Source: Campanula takesimana
Lineage: Eukaryota > Streptophyta > Magnoliopsida > Asterales > Campanulaceae
Assembly (NCBI GenBank): GCA_026119855.1
Contig: JAOWBW010001596.1
Coordinates: 62,001 to 126,000 of the forward strand
Direction: 5' to 3'
DNA: 64,000 nt
Shown here: positions 26,501 to 36,388 of the stretch, in pieces
Layout: each line of letters starts with the position of its first letter
Position numbering within the stretch: position 1 is the stretch's first letter
The notes under the pieces: model-generated
Database searches by the model: none
Told to the model about the DNA's origin: nothing
Seen by the model: only the letters and a program-made list of their open reading frames with translations
Program-made: the position numbers and the translations under genes

Positions 26501-27349
26501 AGACCAATGTTAAAAGTACAAGAAACTCTTTTTTTATTAAATAAAAAAATTGTGTTTCTTTTTGGCAACCGGGTAGGGGGAGTCGAACCCTTGACCGTTT
26601 GACCTTACTGTAGTAGGCAATGGCCTATGCCGTGTGAGCCTAAGCTCATGGCAACAGCACAAGAAACTCTCAGAAATTTTGATCAACAAAATATTTGGTG
26701 GCAGTCATTGATTGGTATTGAATCATTTCCTACCTTGGCTTACAAGTTAGATATCCTATCAAGTATGACCAACAAACATTCTATTTCCAAAAATAAAATA
26801 AAATTGTGCATTAATCTTTAGTATTTAATATCTAGTAAAAAACCTGATAAAGTCTAGAGCATAGCTGAATTATTGTAATAGGAATAAATGTCATAGTTGA
26901 CAGGTTAATGCTTTCTAAGTTTTTAGTTATGTTTCCTTGATTGGCCCAATCTATTCATATAGGTGGAGTAGCACTACCCATGGCGTTGCAATGGTTATGT
27001 TTATTACCATGGGTAGTATAGGAAGACCACCACAATTCATATCCTGTTTTTAGTAATGCGACATTTAGTTTGGGACAAACAAACTAAAATGAAAAGTAGG
27101 GGACATATATTTTGGGACGGAGGAATATTACTTTTCCTCATCCTGTTTTTCTGATATGCTGTTCTCTTATCATATGATTTGCAGACGGGTAATCCATTTC
27201 TCAGCCAGAACTCAAATGATTTCTTGCACAAACCGAACATTGCTACTTCTCCAATGCCTTGTGCAGCTGAGTATCAGCATCATCCTGACTTCTTTAGACT
27301 GCCTGCTTCAAGGCCGTACGATAACTTCTTAAAGGCTGCTGGTAGTTGA
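6443..27349 (+). CDS. EFR3/SEMI-ROLLED LEAF 2-like armadillo-repeat protein
   Basis: Nineteen coding exons: 6443-6577, 7484-7558, 9867-9982, 13747-13861, 13982-14110, 15224-15271, 17259-17458, 17553-17749, 18343-18635, 19054-19203, 19850-20263, 20353-20502, 20809-20884, 23568-23695, 23788-23979, 24065-24199, 24284-24412, 25694-25927, 27185-27349. They join in phase to 1026 aa, the usual family length. The N-terminus has LCFFCPS followed by a basic RHPVKRYKK stretch; EFR3 proteins are held at the plasma membrane by such acylated cysteines and basic residues. The rest is helical-repeat scaffold, including NDRKISKLCEYA, LIPKLCSLAQEMGDDER and SLIKHLDHRNV; the C-terminus ends RPYDNFLKAAGS. Known family role: anchor of the PI4K-alpha complex that makes PI4P at the plasma membrane; the rice relative SRL2 affects leaf rolling. 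Introns 4 and 10 start with GC. Introns of up to 3.8 kb carry MITEs and a SINE. No frameshift is seen. A start at 6467 is possible. Confidence 0.93.
7559..9866 (+). other. Intron 2 of the EFR3-like gene
   Basis: A 2.3-kb T-rich intron with donor AAG|GTTATG and acceptor GGTCAG|ATT. I see no clear MITE ends, RNA gene or ORF of note. Confidence 0.7.
10980..11550. repeat. Degenerate GTGTTAAAGAGTGTCAG repeat in intron 3
   Basis: A loose minisatellite of GTGTTAAAGAGTG(T/C)CAGTG units, each about 20-30 bp, followed by TTTACAAAAATGCC and CACCGCGTGTT. The same ending occurs at 29340-29705 and 39284-39780, so it belongs to a dispersed family. Confidence 0.6.
11551..13746 (+). other. Rest of intron 3 of the EFR3-like gene
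   Basis: Contains a CT-rich tract near 12113-12136, a Stowaway-like right end near 11895-11915 (AGATAGAGGGAGCA) and a poly-C run at 13261-13273. No credible coding exon; reading frames here lack similarity to anything I recognise. Confidence 0.5.
13862..13981 (+). other. Intron 4, GC-AG type
   Basis: The exon ends AATCAG and the intron begins GCAGGG; it ends TTTGCAG. Only this joint gives the conserved NQRDSTYMFN frame. A GT donor 11 bp downstream needs an acceptor two bases further and gives NQAGDSTYMFN, a weaker match to family members. Confidence 0.7.
14175..14356. mobile_element. Stowaway-like MITE in intron 5
   Basis: CTCCATCCGTCCCATTTCAA on the left mirrors the decayed ATGATGACGGAGGGAG on the right, flanked by TA. 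Confidence 0.75.
14469..14522. repeat. (TC)n microsatellite
   Basis: About 26 perfect TC units within intron 5. Confidence 0.95.
15358..15789. mobile_element. Truncated Tourist-like MITE in intron 6
   Basis: The right end GGAAAACAAACGGAGGC plus TAA matches the family of 3587-4291, and the G-rich middle with AATAATTTTAATGTG is shared. The left terminal repeat is missing. Confidence 0.65.
16023..17118. mobile_element. Tourist-like MITE carrying a nested element
   Basis: GGCTCCGTTTGTTTGGAGG opens the element and AAACAAATGGAGCC closes it. TTA flanks both sides (16020-16022 and 17119-17121), fitting the TWA target of PIF/Harbinger. It lies in intron 6 of the EFR3-like gene and is split by the insertion at 16291-16722. 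Confidence 0.75.
16291..16722. mobile_element. hAT-type MITE nested in a Tourist-like MITE
   Basis: The ends TAGGGATGGCAA and TTGCCATCCCTA are perfect 12-bp inverted repeats. The flanks CCCCCTGC (16283-16290) and CCCCCTAC (16723-16730) form an 8-bp target duplication with one mismatch. The interior has many CGGGTTCGGGT motifs in both orientations and no transposase. Confidence 0.85.
18053..18240. mobile_element. Stowaway-like MITE in intron 8
   Basis: CTCCCTCGTCCCATAATAAA mirrors ATTATGGGACGGAGGGAG, flanked by TA on both sides. Confidence 0.88.
19242..19792. mobile_element. Stowaway-like MITE with a nested Stowaway (intron 10)
   Basis: The outer left end CTCCTTCCGTCCCACTAAAT and outer right end TAGCGGAGGGAG frame a second element at 19436-19711. 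Confidence 0.6.
19436..19711. mobile_element. Inner Stowaway-like MITE
   Basis: CTCCCTCTGTCCCGGAAAGA on the left pairs with a decayed right end. The mirrored phrase CGGGACTATCTTTCT occurs twice near the right end, a small internal duplication. Confidence 0.65.
21150..21348. mobile_element. Degenerate Stowaway-like MITE in intron 13
   Basis: CTCCTTTTTTACAAAACAAG mirrors ACTTATTTTGTGGAGGGAG; TA flanks. Confidence 0.6.
22324..22380. repeat. TA-rich microsatellite
   Basis: Interrupted (TA)n with ATATACATAT variants inside intron 13. Confidence 0.8.
23293..23527. mobile_element. Stowaway-like MITE, near-perfect hairpin
   Basis: The ends CTCCCTCTGTCCCGCTCGAA and TTCGAGCGGGACGGAGGGAG are inverted repeats. 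Pairing continues inward through TAGGATTCTT and TCAAGTAATTTATACTTTGACC-type sequence, so most of the 235 bp can fold. It sits 40 bp before exon 14. The close match of the arms suggests a young copy. Confidence 0.9.
25192..25443. mobile_element. Stowaway-like MITE in intron 17
   Basis: CTCCTCTGTCCCTAAATGAA mirrors TTCATTTAGGGATGGAAGGAG. Confidence 0.75.
25450..25654. mobile_element. Second Stowaway-like MITE in intron 17
   Basis: Starts ACTTCCCGGAAAGACTC and ends ACTATCTTTCCGGGATAGAG. Long arms contain TTGACTTTTGATGGTCAA and the mirrored GACCATAAAAAGTCAA. Confidence 0.65.
26530..26658 (-). mobile_element. tRNA-derived SINE, minus strand
   Basis: ACAAGAAACTCT occurs on both sides (26518-26529 and 26659-26670), an exact 12-bp target duplication. 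On the minus strand the element carries GGTTCGACTCC (26589-26579), a perfect Pol III B box, about 40 bp after a TAGGCTCACACGG stretch in the A-box position. It ends in an A/T-rich tail. At about 129 bp it is a short SINE. It lies in intron 18 of the EFR3-like gene, antisense to it. Confidence 0.82.
27050..27130. mobile_element. Partial Stowaway right end
   Basis: TTTTGGGACGGAGGAATATT is a Stowaway end; the left partner is not recognisable. Confidence 0.45.
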
Positions 27350-27543
27350 GTTGGGGGCTATATTTTCGTATATACAAGAGTTCATATTTTGTCAAATCCC
27401 GGCTTTGAGTGTAGCAATAGCTTGTGTTGATTTTTCCATCATTGAGGCATTAAATATCACCATGTAAAGTTCTTTAACCTTGAATATAGAATGTAGTACT
27501 TGGAAGTAAACGGATATTATTTTATTTTTGTTCGTAAATATTA
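27350..27543 (+). other. Probable 3' UTR of the EFR3-like gene
   Basis: T-rich sequence after the stop codon, with AATATAGAATGTA-like near-upstream elements around 27480. No exact cleavage site can be given. Confidence 0.4.
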
Positions 27544-27722
27544 CTCCCTCCGTCCCAAAATGATCTTCTTATTTGTCATTTCTCATTGTCCCAAAAAGTT
27601 CTTCCCATTTCTACAGTTTGGTCTTAAAAGTGCATAAATAAAATATGGCTAGTGAAGCAAGTGTTCATATTCTTAAAAAGTTTGAATAGTCAAATGGGAA
27701 GATCATTTTGGGACGGATGGAG
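27544..27722. mobile_element. Stowaway-like MITE
   Basis: CTCCCTCCGTCCCAAAATGA mirrors TCATTTTGGGACGGATGGAG, flanked by TA; the arms pair further through TCTTC. Confidence 0.88.
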
Positions 27723-27984
27723 TATATTACATCATCCTATGAGGGTGTCATTTTTGATCATTTATTCGTTTCATTTAAGTTATTATTCGGCTGCATTTTG
27801 ATATTTAGTTACATGTCAAGGAAACTCTGAAAAGTTGATCTTTATTTGTGAGCATGACGATTGTGGGAATGAACATTTATCAGGCTTCAATGCTCGGGGT
27901 GGGTGTTGTGTCTTTGCTTGTTATGTCTCCCGCCCGCCCAAAATGAATGTCTACTTTATTTTTAAAAAATATTAATAACGTGAG

Positions 27985-28105
27985 AACTTGGATACATTAG
28001 GTAAAAAACTAATGTATCTAATGGTTCACTTAGATACATCATTGGATACATTACTTGGATACATTAGGTAAAAACTAATGTATCCAATGTGCACTTGGAT
28101 ACCGA
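27985..28105. repeat. GGATACATTAG repeats shared with the 49-53 kb cluster
   Basis: ACTTGGATACATTAGGTAAA occurs twice here, each followed by AACTAATGTATC(C/T)AAT, with short inverted pairing. The phrases AAAAACTAATGTATCCAAT and CACTTGGATAC recur at 52609-52642 and 52831-52868. Confidence 0.7.
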
Positions 28106-29034
28106 TGTCAACAACCTCAAATCTCACCCAACTAAAATAACAATAATCATTGGTTAAATGTTGTGTCGTACATGGTTGGAGATAGGAGGGAATTTCGATG
28201 GCCGCTTTTCGATTTGGTGGTAAAGATGAAAAGTTGGGGGGCGGGGGGGTTCTAAGGATATGGATGGTGCGGTCGGACTTTGAAGTATGCTCAACTTTGG
28301 ATTCGGAGCTTGACTTGGTAGATGTACGTGGTCAGTGGCGGTATAGAACATTTTGTAAATGTCTGCACAAAAATACATTATAAAGCTATAACGCTTTGTG
28401 TGAAAAAAAATATTTTTAGTTATGAAACTCATACTTGCAACATATGGTTGCAATTCTAACATCTTAACCACTAAAGCCCAAATATTATTTGAGTAAGTCG
28501 GTTCACTAACACTTGTATCCGCCTCTGTATGCGATAGTGTTGGTGGTGTTGTTGAAATTGTGGGCATACGTTAGATGTGGAGATGAGCTGGTAAAGGTGG
28601 AAGCGCTAGTTTAGATGGCATTGTGGTGGGAATGGATCCAAACCAAAAGTAAAGGTTTAGGGCTATGTGGAACGAAGGAAGAAAATTGGCGATGAAGACT
28701 CGGAAGTCTATGCGGCCGCATAATGCGACATCATAAGGGTGGAGAATAGGGTTCCTAGCAGCGGGGTTTTTTTTTTTTCGCGTAGGGTTTGGAATTTCTT
28801 TAAAACCAAAACAAACTGCATGATTTGGTTCGACTCAGTCTCGGGTCGCGGTTCACAACCCTACCCTAGTTAAGGAAAAGATATGTATGAGTGGGAAGAG
28901 ATATGCATTAATAAGGAAACCACGCAAGGAGTGGCACGGAAGCAACATGTTAACTTCAAGTGAAAGGAGGTAATTGAGATAACCGGGCTAACTGGTAACG
29001 ACTTTCAACATTAATAACCGTTATTTTTAATAAG
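28106..29034. other. Intergenic, no gene seen
   Basis: A 137-codon minus-strand frame (28154-28567) has no recognisable domain and an uneven composition; I do not call it a gene. The phrase CTTGCAACATATGGTTGCAA near 28434-28453 is palindromic. Confidence 0.45.
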
Positions 29035-29301
29035 TACTCTTTTTGGTCTAAAATATTTGTCACTTTTGAACTAAATTTGTGGTTCAAAATAATTGTCGTT
29101 TTGAGTTCAAATTACTCTTTCATCCCTACATTGAAAATTGATGTTATTAATTGATTGTGTTTGTTGCGAGAAGAAATGTAGTTGATAATGATAATAAATA
29201 AAAGTAATTTTAGTACTTTATTCATTAAATTTGAGTTATAATTAAATTTCTTAAAACATGTGAAAAGTGCTTAAGTGACCGTTATTTTAGACCAGAGGGA
29301 G
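29035..29301. mobile_element. Stowaway-like MITE, diverged
   Basis: CTCTTTTTGGTCTAAAATA mirrors TATTTTAGACCAGAGGGAG. Confidence 0.7.
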
Positions 29302-29339
29302 TAGGTCTTAGAAAAATTAATTATTCCTAACACAAAAGG

Positions 29340-29705
29340 GGGTTTATAAACACGCGGTGGTGTTTTTTTAATAAGTGAAACTTCGCGTATGGTGCCATTT
29401 TTGTAAATATGTGGAACTCAGTGCGGTGCCACTGATAGTGAGTGTTTTGAAGTGTCAACTATTGTGTTATTAATTGTCAGCCCATGTGTTATTGAGTGTT
29501 AGCCCATGTGTTAGTGTAAGTCCATGTGTTAGTTGTAGTGGTGTTGTGTTAATAAGTTTCAGTTATTTACAAAAATATCACCGCACGTTTTAAAATAAGT
29601 GTCAGTCATTTACAAAAATGTCACCGTGTGTTTTAAAAAAATGTCAGCTCTTTACAAAAATATCGCCGCGCGTTTTTTAAAACAAATTTGACTTATATAC
29701 AAAAC
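29340..29705. repeat. CACCGCG / TTTACAAAAAT dispersed repeat
   Basis: The left part reads CACGCGGTGGTG then TTTTTGTAAA; the right part reads TTTACAAAAATATCACCGC in inverse order, so the element is an imperfect inverted repeat. The middle has loose GTGTTAGT(G)TAAG units. Relatives are at 10980-11550 and 39284-39780. Confidence 0.6.
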
Positions 29706-29724
29706 ATCATCACACATTTAACTA

Positions 29725-29998
29725 CTCCCTCCGTCTCAAAATAAATGTCGTTTTGGGAGTTAAATTTTGTCTCAAAATACTTGTCGTTTCACTATTATCA
29801 AAGTTTTTTTTTATTGATCTATACCAATTATACCCTTAATAATGATAGTGAACTATCTCTTACCTAACCATTTAATTATCTAGGTAGTTGAATTACTTTA
29901 GGGGTATTTGAGACTTCTTCACATGCATTAATGACATTTCTTAATATATGTAAAACACTTCAAATTCAAAACGACATCTATTTTGAAACAGAGGGAGT
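29725..29998. mobile_element. Stowaway-like MITE
   Basis: CTCCCTCCGTCTCAAAATAA mirrors ATTTTGAAACAGAGGGAG, with AAAACGACAT on the inner arm matching TGTCGTTTT. Confidence 0.85.
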
Positions 29999-30092
29999 AA
30001 TTGTTAAGAAAAACTTAGTATTATTTTAAGATTTTCACATTTTTATTAGGTAATTTTTCAACTCTCACCAACCAAAAAAAGAAAAAGAAAAA

Positions 30093-30114
30093 AAGAGAGA
30101 GAGAGAGAGAGAGA
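30093..30114. repeat. (GA)n microsatellite
   Basis: About ten GA units upstream of the OBERON-like gene. Confidence 0.85.
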
Positions 30115-30393
30115 AGAACTCTCAGAATTGAGAAATAATTTTGGATTATAGTTTTTGTTGGCCGAAGATTACATCTGACCTGAAAACAACAATGACTAAT
30201 GTTTTTCAACTTTCAAACCCAGTTGACTAATCTATTTATTCTACTAACGTGCACCCCATGCGCACACGACTCACCTCCCAAGAAAAAAAACGTTGGTCAA
30301 ACTGAGTGCGCACTACGCACTTTGCGTACTCAAGTATCTCTCCTCCTCTCTTCATTACTTAAAACTGAGTTGACTGAACAACCTTTCTCTCTC

Positions 30394-30403
30394 TATAAGT
30401 ATA
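30394..30403 (+). promoter_or_regulatory. TATA box-like site of the OBERON 4-like gene
   Basis: TATAAGTATA lies in a CT-rich region; a TC-rich tract follows about 10-30 bp later. The start codon is some 650 bp downstream, consistent with a long leader. Confidence 0.45.
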
Positions 30404-30519
30404 TTTTTCTCTCTTTCTCTCTCTAAAAATGGTGCAAGTTTAACCTCTTCAAAACCATTTTGTCTTCCAAGAGAAATAATCTCTCCAGTTCAGACGTCAC
30501 CTGGCGACTGTTACTTCTG

Positions 30520-30990
30520 GTAGATTTGATTATTCTGCTCTACTTTTCGAATCAATCTGTTCTTCTCTGTTCAACTGCCAATCTATCTGACCTAATTTGA
30601 ACTTAGGATTTGGAATTGATATATGTTGTTTGTATCGTTTTTGGAGTTGAGTATACTTGGTTTGACATTAAATTTTGAATTAGAAGTTGATTTGTTGGGA
30701 TCTGTTGGTGGTTACAGTGAACTTAGTTTTGATAGAAATTAGGGTTTGTTGAGGAATGTTATGGTTGCTGATTGTAGATATAGGTGGGAAGAATTAGTAT
30801 GTTGAAGATTTTGATTTAAGTTCATGGTTTAGTTTTGGTTGTGTATGTTGTGAACTTGTTCTGATAGAAATTAGGGTTTGTTGTTGTGTTACTGTTATGT
30901 TGTGAACTTGTGTTGCTGTGGAGGGATTTCGATTAGTGGGTGATGGTGGTGTTTGATTGGTGGGGGCTTGTTGAGGGTTTTGCTGGTTAG
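30520..30990 (+). other. Possible 5' UTR intron of the OBERON 4-like gene
   Basis: CTTCTG|GTAGAT at 30520 and TGCTGGTTAG at 30981-30990 frame a T-rich stretch with several short upstream ATGs that splicing would remove. Inferred from sequence only. Confidence 0.4.
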
Positions 30991-31049
30991 GGCTATATTT
31001 GGGAAGTTGTTACTCCGTCATTGGGTTGTATGATTTATTTGAGTCTAGT

Positions 31050-34000
31050 ATGAAAAGATTAAAGTCTAGTGATGATCTTAACTCGTACGGGGAGAAGGGT
31101 GTTTTTAAGGACTGGGGAAGGAAGGATGAAGATCCGAGTTTGCATCGTTCTTCGTCCCATCGGGGGTTTCATTACAAGTCTGAGAATGTGAAAAGGGGTA
31201 CGCCTTCGTCCACTTCTCCGTATGAGAGATCAGAGGATGATCAAGAGGGTTCAAGGTCGAGCAGGAAGAGGTCAGATTATGATATGGATATTTATGATAG
31301 GAGAAAGAGCTATGAGCGGTACAGGGATGGTGGGGAGAGGGGGAGGCTTAGTTCTTCCCCACGCAGTGGTTATGGTTCTGATCGGGTTCATCGATCTGAA
31401 AGCTTTTCTATGCCAAGGAGAGAGTTTCCTAAAGGGTTTAGATCAGAGAGGGATCGATCGAGGCGGGAGGGGAGTGTTTCGTCGTGGAGGAGGTTTGGTG
31501 GGGGGAAAGATGTGGATGAAGGTAACAAGAGTGGCAGTGATTCAGGTAGAGGAAGTAAGGGGGTTGCGGAAGATGCTGGGAAAGTGAAGTCACCACAGGG
31601 ATTAAGAGATGCAAAGTCAACACCTTGGTCAAGGGACTCTGAAAGTGAACAATCAAGGAGTGTTGAAGTAAAGAATAATGAAAGTTTGCCAGTAGATAGT
31701 GATTTGCTGCCATTAGAAAGAGGTTTGCCAGTAGAGAGTGGCTTGCCAGTAAAGAGTGGCAACAGCAGTGAAATGGAAGAAGGAGAGCTCGAGCCTGATC
31801 CTGAGGCCATTCCTGTAGTGGAATTTACAATTGAAGAGCAAGCTGATGTGGCATTGACCAAGAATCAAGAACCTCAGTGTGAAAATGTTGTTGAGAATGA
31901 ACACGCGGAGGAGTCGGTGCTGAAAGAAAAGATCCAGCTTGATCAAGTTTCCATTCTTGAGGAGAAGATGGAAAGTGAACGGCCGGAAAGTGTTGAAAGT
32001 GTGATGAAAAATGACAATAAGCTATCAGGTTCTTCAATTCACGAAACAGCAGACAGGGGAGATGCATTAGAGACTTTAGCAGATAATGAAGGTAAAAGCA
32101 ATGAGGAGGGGGGCAACAATAGTGACAGGTCTAAGGAAGAGAGAAATGGTACACCAGCTAAGAAGTCGTCGGCCTTGGGTAAAGAACAGAAGCAAGGCAA
32201 TGGTATACTTCTTGTTGTCAAAAGTGAGCAGATCCTGACACATGAACCAAGTATGGAAGTTGCAGAGGGGAAACGTACGTCTGAGTTTGTGTCTCTTGTA
32301 ACCCAGGAACTAACCCAGAATTTTAAGGATAAGGGAAAAGGTGTGGCAATTTCTCCACGTGGTGGTGTGAATTCTGGTGGGGACGGACTGAGGATTGAAA
32401 ATGAATCAAGAGGCATTGCTAATTGCAGGGAGAATGATACTGAAGGTCCAAGTACGAGGGGATTTGACTTATTTTTCAGAGATCCTGTTAAAAAGCCAGA
32501 AAAAGTGGAGCCATCAGGTCGTAGTAAGCCAAAAGATGAAAAGCTGGCCTTAGAACCACTTGATCTTTCTCTTAGCTTGCCAAATGTTTTGTTACCTATC
32601 GGTTCTCAGCATACAGCTCAGGCTCCAGGATCCCCTAGTCGAACATTTAGTGTTCAGTCCCTTGCCAGCAGTTTCCGCACAAGTTCTGATGGATTTACTA
32701 CATCAATTTCTTTCTCAGGTTCTCAGAATTTCAGTCACAACCCTAGTTGTTCACTTGATCAGAATTCCATTGACTATGAAAAATCTGTTGGTAGTCGCCC
32801 CTTGTTTCAGCCTGTTGATCAAGGTAATTCTGTGATTTTGCGAGTTCAATCCTCAAATGAGCAGAAAAACGGTGAAGTTTCCAAGTATCAAAGGAGTTTG
32901 TCGAACGGGAATGGCTATTTTCATCAATCTCAGGCATCTCAAGGTCTTTCAGATGGTCAAGCTGCACAATTGCAGCATCTCAGAGTTGCAGAAGGAAGCT
33001 CTAGACTCTCTGTTGGACTAGAACGACAACAAAGTAGCTATAAACAGCTATCAGGAACACAGTCCAAACAAATGAATGATGTTAGATCTCCTTCACAAAG
33101 TGGGGGATCTCATGTTAAAGATAGGAAGCGGGATATGAGAAAGAGAAATGGTAGTTTACATAGGACCAATAGCAGGGACGGAACAGAGAAGATTTTAACC
33201 GGTGCTGCTGACTACATTGAGCCTATTCTTACGATGGTAATTTCTGAACCAATTCACATTGTAGCCAAAATGTTTAATGAAATGGCCGCACAATCTGTTA
33301 CTGGTTTAAAAGAGTCCGTACGTGATGTCATCTTGAACCCTGGTAAAGTAAAGCACCTTTCTGCCTTTCAGAAACTACTTGAGAGGAGGTCAGATATTTC
33401 CTTGGAAATGCTGTTAAAGTCCCATCGTGCGCAATTGGAAATCTTGGTGTCTCTGAAAACCGGCCTACAAGAATTTATTCAGAGAAATTATGAAATACCA
33501 ACTTCTGATTTATCAGAGATTTTCTTGAACTTGAGGTGCAGAAATCTCACGTGCCGTAGCCTTTTGAATGATGATTGTGACTGCAAATTATGTGCGCAAA
33601 AGAATGGTTTTTGCAGTGAATGCATGTGTCTAGTATGTTCAAAGTTTGACACGGCCTCTAATACATGTAGTTGGGTAGGATGTGATGTATGTCTTCATTG
33701 GTGCCATACAGATTGTGGATTACGGGAATCTTATATTAGAAATGGTCAAAGCGCAACTAGGGCTCAAGGGAAAACTGAAATGCAGTTTCATTGTGTTGCT
33801 TGTGGTCATCCTTCGGAGATGTTTGGTTTTGTGAAGGAAGTGTTTCAGAATTTTGCAAAAGGGTGGACATTGGAAGCTTTTGCTAAGGAATTTGAGTATG
33901 TCAGACGAATTTTCAGTGCCAGTGATGATATTAGAGGGAAGTATCTGCACAACATTGCTATTCAGATGCTGTCAAGATTGGCAAATAAGTCTGATCTTCA

Positions 34001-35598
34001 AGATGTACGGAGCTATATTATGGGGTTCTTTACGGGTAATTACTCAATCTGGCGTAGAGCTTATTTGTTCTTGATTATTATTTTTTCTCCCTCTGTCCCT
34101 AATTGCATGTCCATTTTTTAAAAGAAAGTTTTCCTGCCCAAGCAATTTCAGGCTTATGTTTCATGTTATAACTTGCGGCTGAACTTAACGCATTGATAGA
34201 TGTTTAATGTACTACTTGTAATGATTAAAAAACTTCTCTTCTTTCTGGTCCAAAATGCATTTCATATCTTCTTGTTCTTGACATGCATACTAGTAGTGTC
34301 AATTTATAGTCACTGCACTATATCCAAGTTTGCATTCCATCTGTTCTGCACATTGTCACTAAAAATTCCCCTTTTTCGAAATCTGCAAGCTGGTCTTGTT
34401 TATTTTGGTAGAAATTGTGAAGTGAATGGGACCATAAGTAAGATTAATTGTAGGTGTCAAATTATGTTCAATTTTATTGGGTCCCTCAGTTGAGCTCTTA
34501 TCTATGAGTCTAAGAGTTGAATGTTTAAATTAATAACCGCTAGCCAATACTTATCCCAAAAAAAAAAAAAAAAAAAAAAAAAAAGGTCAAGATTTCTTCC
34601 GTGAACAGGAACCAAGGACTTGCTACTTCTTAAGGTAGAGTCATATTGATCTGCACGTCTTGGTATGGCCTTTTCTGAATGTTTCTCTTATTTATAGTCC
34701 CTCCGTCCCATAACAAATGACCTATTTTTTCTTTTTGCGTGTCCCATTGGAAAGTCCCGTTTTCCTAAAATGGAAATTTTATATTACTTCTTTATTCATG
34801 CGACCCACTTGTCATATTCATAACAACTTTCCACTTACTATTCCTTGCTTCACTTTCTCTCTTTCATATTCACAACACCTACTTTTAAAACACTATTCCT
34901 TAATTCCCGTTCCTAAAATGAAATGGGTCATTTGTTATGGGACGGAGGGAATATTGCTTGTTCCCACTGGATATTCAACATAAATCGAAGAATTCTCTCA
35001 CTTATTTTATATTCCTGATGCAGAAAGCGAGTCTATCAATTCAGCCAGTGCTCCTGTTGCTCATGGGAAAGAACAAGCAAAGAAGAATCAGGAAGATGCT
35101 AATAATAACAGTACCGTCGGCACTAGCATGGACCCCGCGTGGCTAAAATCTCTTCACTCAGAAAACCCTTCTCCATTGAAAAAGCCTACCAGTTTTCTCC
35201 CTACCTACACTTATGAACAAAGCAACGTACCAAACAAAGATTTGCAAAGGAATTTCCCCAAGAAGCCCCCCGTTTTTGATGAGTTGGATAGCATAGTGAG
35301 AATCAAACAAGCAGAGGCTGAAATGTTCCAAACACGAGCTGATGATGCAAGAAGAGAAGCTGATGGGTTGAAACGCATAGCAGTGGCAAAGAATGAGAAA
35401 GCCGAAGAAGAGTTTTCTACTCGAATCTTGAAATTGCATTTACCAGAGGCTGAGGAGATTAGGCGTCAGAAATGGGAAGAGCTCCAGGCTTTAGAAAGGG
35501 ATCATCAGGAATACTTTAATATGAAGGTGAGAATGGAGACTGAGATAAAAGATTTGTTGTTGAAGATGGAAGCCACAAAGCGAAACTTTAGCTCATGA
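31050..35598 (+). CDS. OBE4: OBERON 4-like PHD-finger protein
   Basis: Two coding exons, 31050-34035 and 35024-35598, join in phase to 1186 aa, close to the length I remember for Arabidopsis OBE4/TITANIA2 and far longer than OBE1-OBE3. Residues 1-250 are Ser/Arg/Asp-rich with MKRLKSSDDLNSYGEKG at the start, then EEGELEPDPEAIP near residue 245. A long low-complexity middle follows. From about residue 829 to 922 lies a Cys/His-rich PHD finger (CDCKLC, CSECMCLVC, CDVCLHWCHTDC, FHCVACGH). The last ~110 residues are charged coiled coil. Family role: nuclear PHD proteins needed for root and shoot meristem initiation, acting with OBE1/OBE2 in auxin-linked gene control. The reading frame is open back to a TTG at 30999, but 31050 is the first ATG and matches homologues. 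The single coding intron (34036-35023) holds MITE pieces. Confidence 0.92.
34558..34584. repeat. Poly(A) tract in the OBERON 4 intron
   Basis: About 27 consecutive A residues, possibly the tail of a decayed retroelement; no TSD found. Confidence 0.8.
34697..34951. mobile_element. Stowaway-like MITE in the OBERON 4 intron
   Basis: GTCCCTCCGTCCCATAACAA mirrors TTGTTATGGGACGGAGGGA. A separate unpaired left end, CTCCCTCTGTCCCTAATTGC, lies at about 34087-34106. Confidence 0.8.
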
Positions 35599-35837
35599 TG
35601 GATTAAACAGAACTGTTTCTCAAGAAGTCCCGATTTCTCAGGTAGACATTTTACCTTTAGGAGTTAGTTTTTCATTCATTTTTTCCTTTTTAGTTTTATT
35701 AAATTAGTTTATTGCACTTTTACGTTTTCATTGATTTGTAGTCTCGTTTCAATCTCCTTGTGCCGCTAATAGCAACGTGTACAGAGACTCACCTTTATGT
35801 TAGAAAAAGTTCTCACGAGTTTAGAGGAAACATCATA
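35599..35837 (+). other. Probable 3' UTR of the OBERON 4-like gene
   Basis: T-rich sequence following the TGA; a cleavage site cannot be fixed. Confidence 0.4.
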
Positions 35838-36074
35838 TTCCCTCTGTCTGAGAAGGGTTGTCCCATTTGATCTTTTAGGATCAACGCATGTTAACTTTGA
35901 CCATACACTGGTGCCAATCTAGTGATCACAATGAAACTATAAAAATTGTTAATAGTAAATCTCTCTTAATGATACTAGGATGATTAGATCAATATCAATA
36001 TTTGGTTAAAGTTCATTTATTTGTGTTGACCATAAAAAGTCAAATGGGACAAACTTTCTTAGACAAAGGGAGTA
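35838..36074. mobile_element. Stowaway-like MITE
   Basis: TCCCTCTGTCTGAGAAGG and CTTTCTTAGACAAAGGGAG are decayed inverted ends; inner arms carry TGGTCAAAGTT-type pairs. Confidence 0.65.
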
Positions 36075-36350
36075 GTAATTTGACTCGGGATCCCAAGTTG
36101 ATGTTTCCTAGGTCTCATATTTTTCTCAGGCCTAAACATACTTTGTCAGGTAATGAGTTTATGAAATTAAAGTGGATTGAATGGGATCTTTCCCGACACT
36201 TCCCGCGCCGCTACCGTTGACGTCTCTTGCCGTCAAGCCCTGCCGTAGACCATCTTCTCCTCTCTTAGAGCTGCCTCCCCAACTCTTTCACTCCATCTTT
36301 AGCAACTATAAAAAAAAACCTCTTCCTTTTCTGACATTGCTAGTTCACCA

Positions 36351-36388
<38 letters not shown>

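Noticed and set aside
26575..26660. tRNA gene on the minus strand
   Set aside because: B box present but no cloverleaf or acceptor stem; target duplication and tail show it is a SINE.
28154..28567. 137-codon minus-strand frame
   Set aside because: No homologue recognised, no splice or promoter context, mixed composition.
30999..31049. N-terminal extension of the OBERON 4-like protein from a TTG
   Set aside because: Non-ATG start; homologues begin at the MKRLKSSDD methionine.
31222..33950. Several long frames overlapping the OBERON 4-like exon on both strands
   Set aside because: Shadows of the real coding frame.
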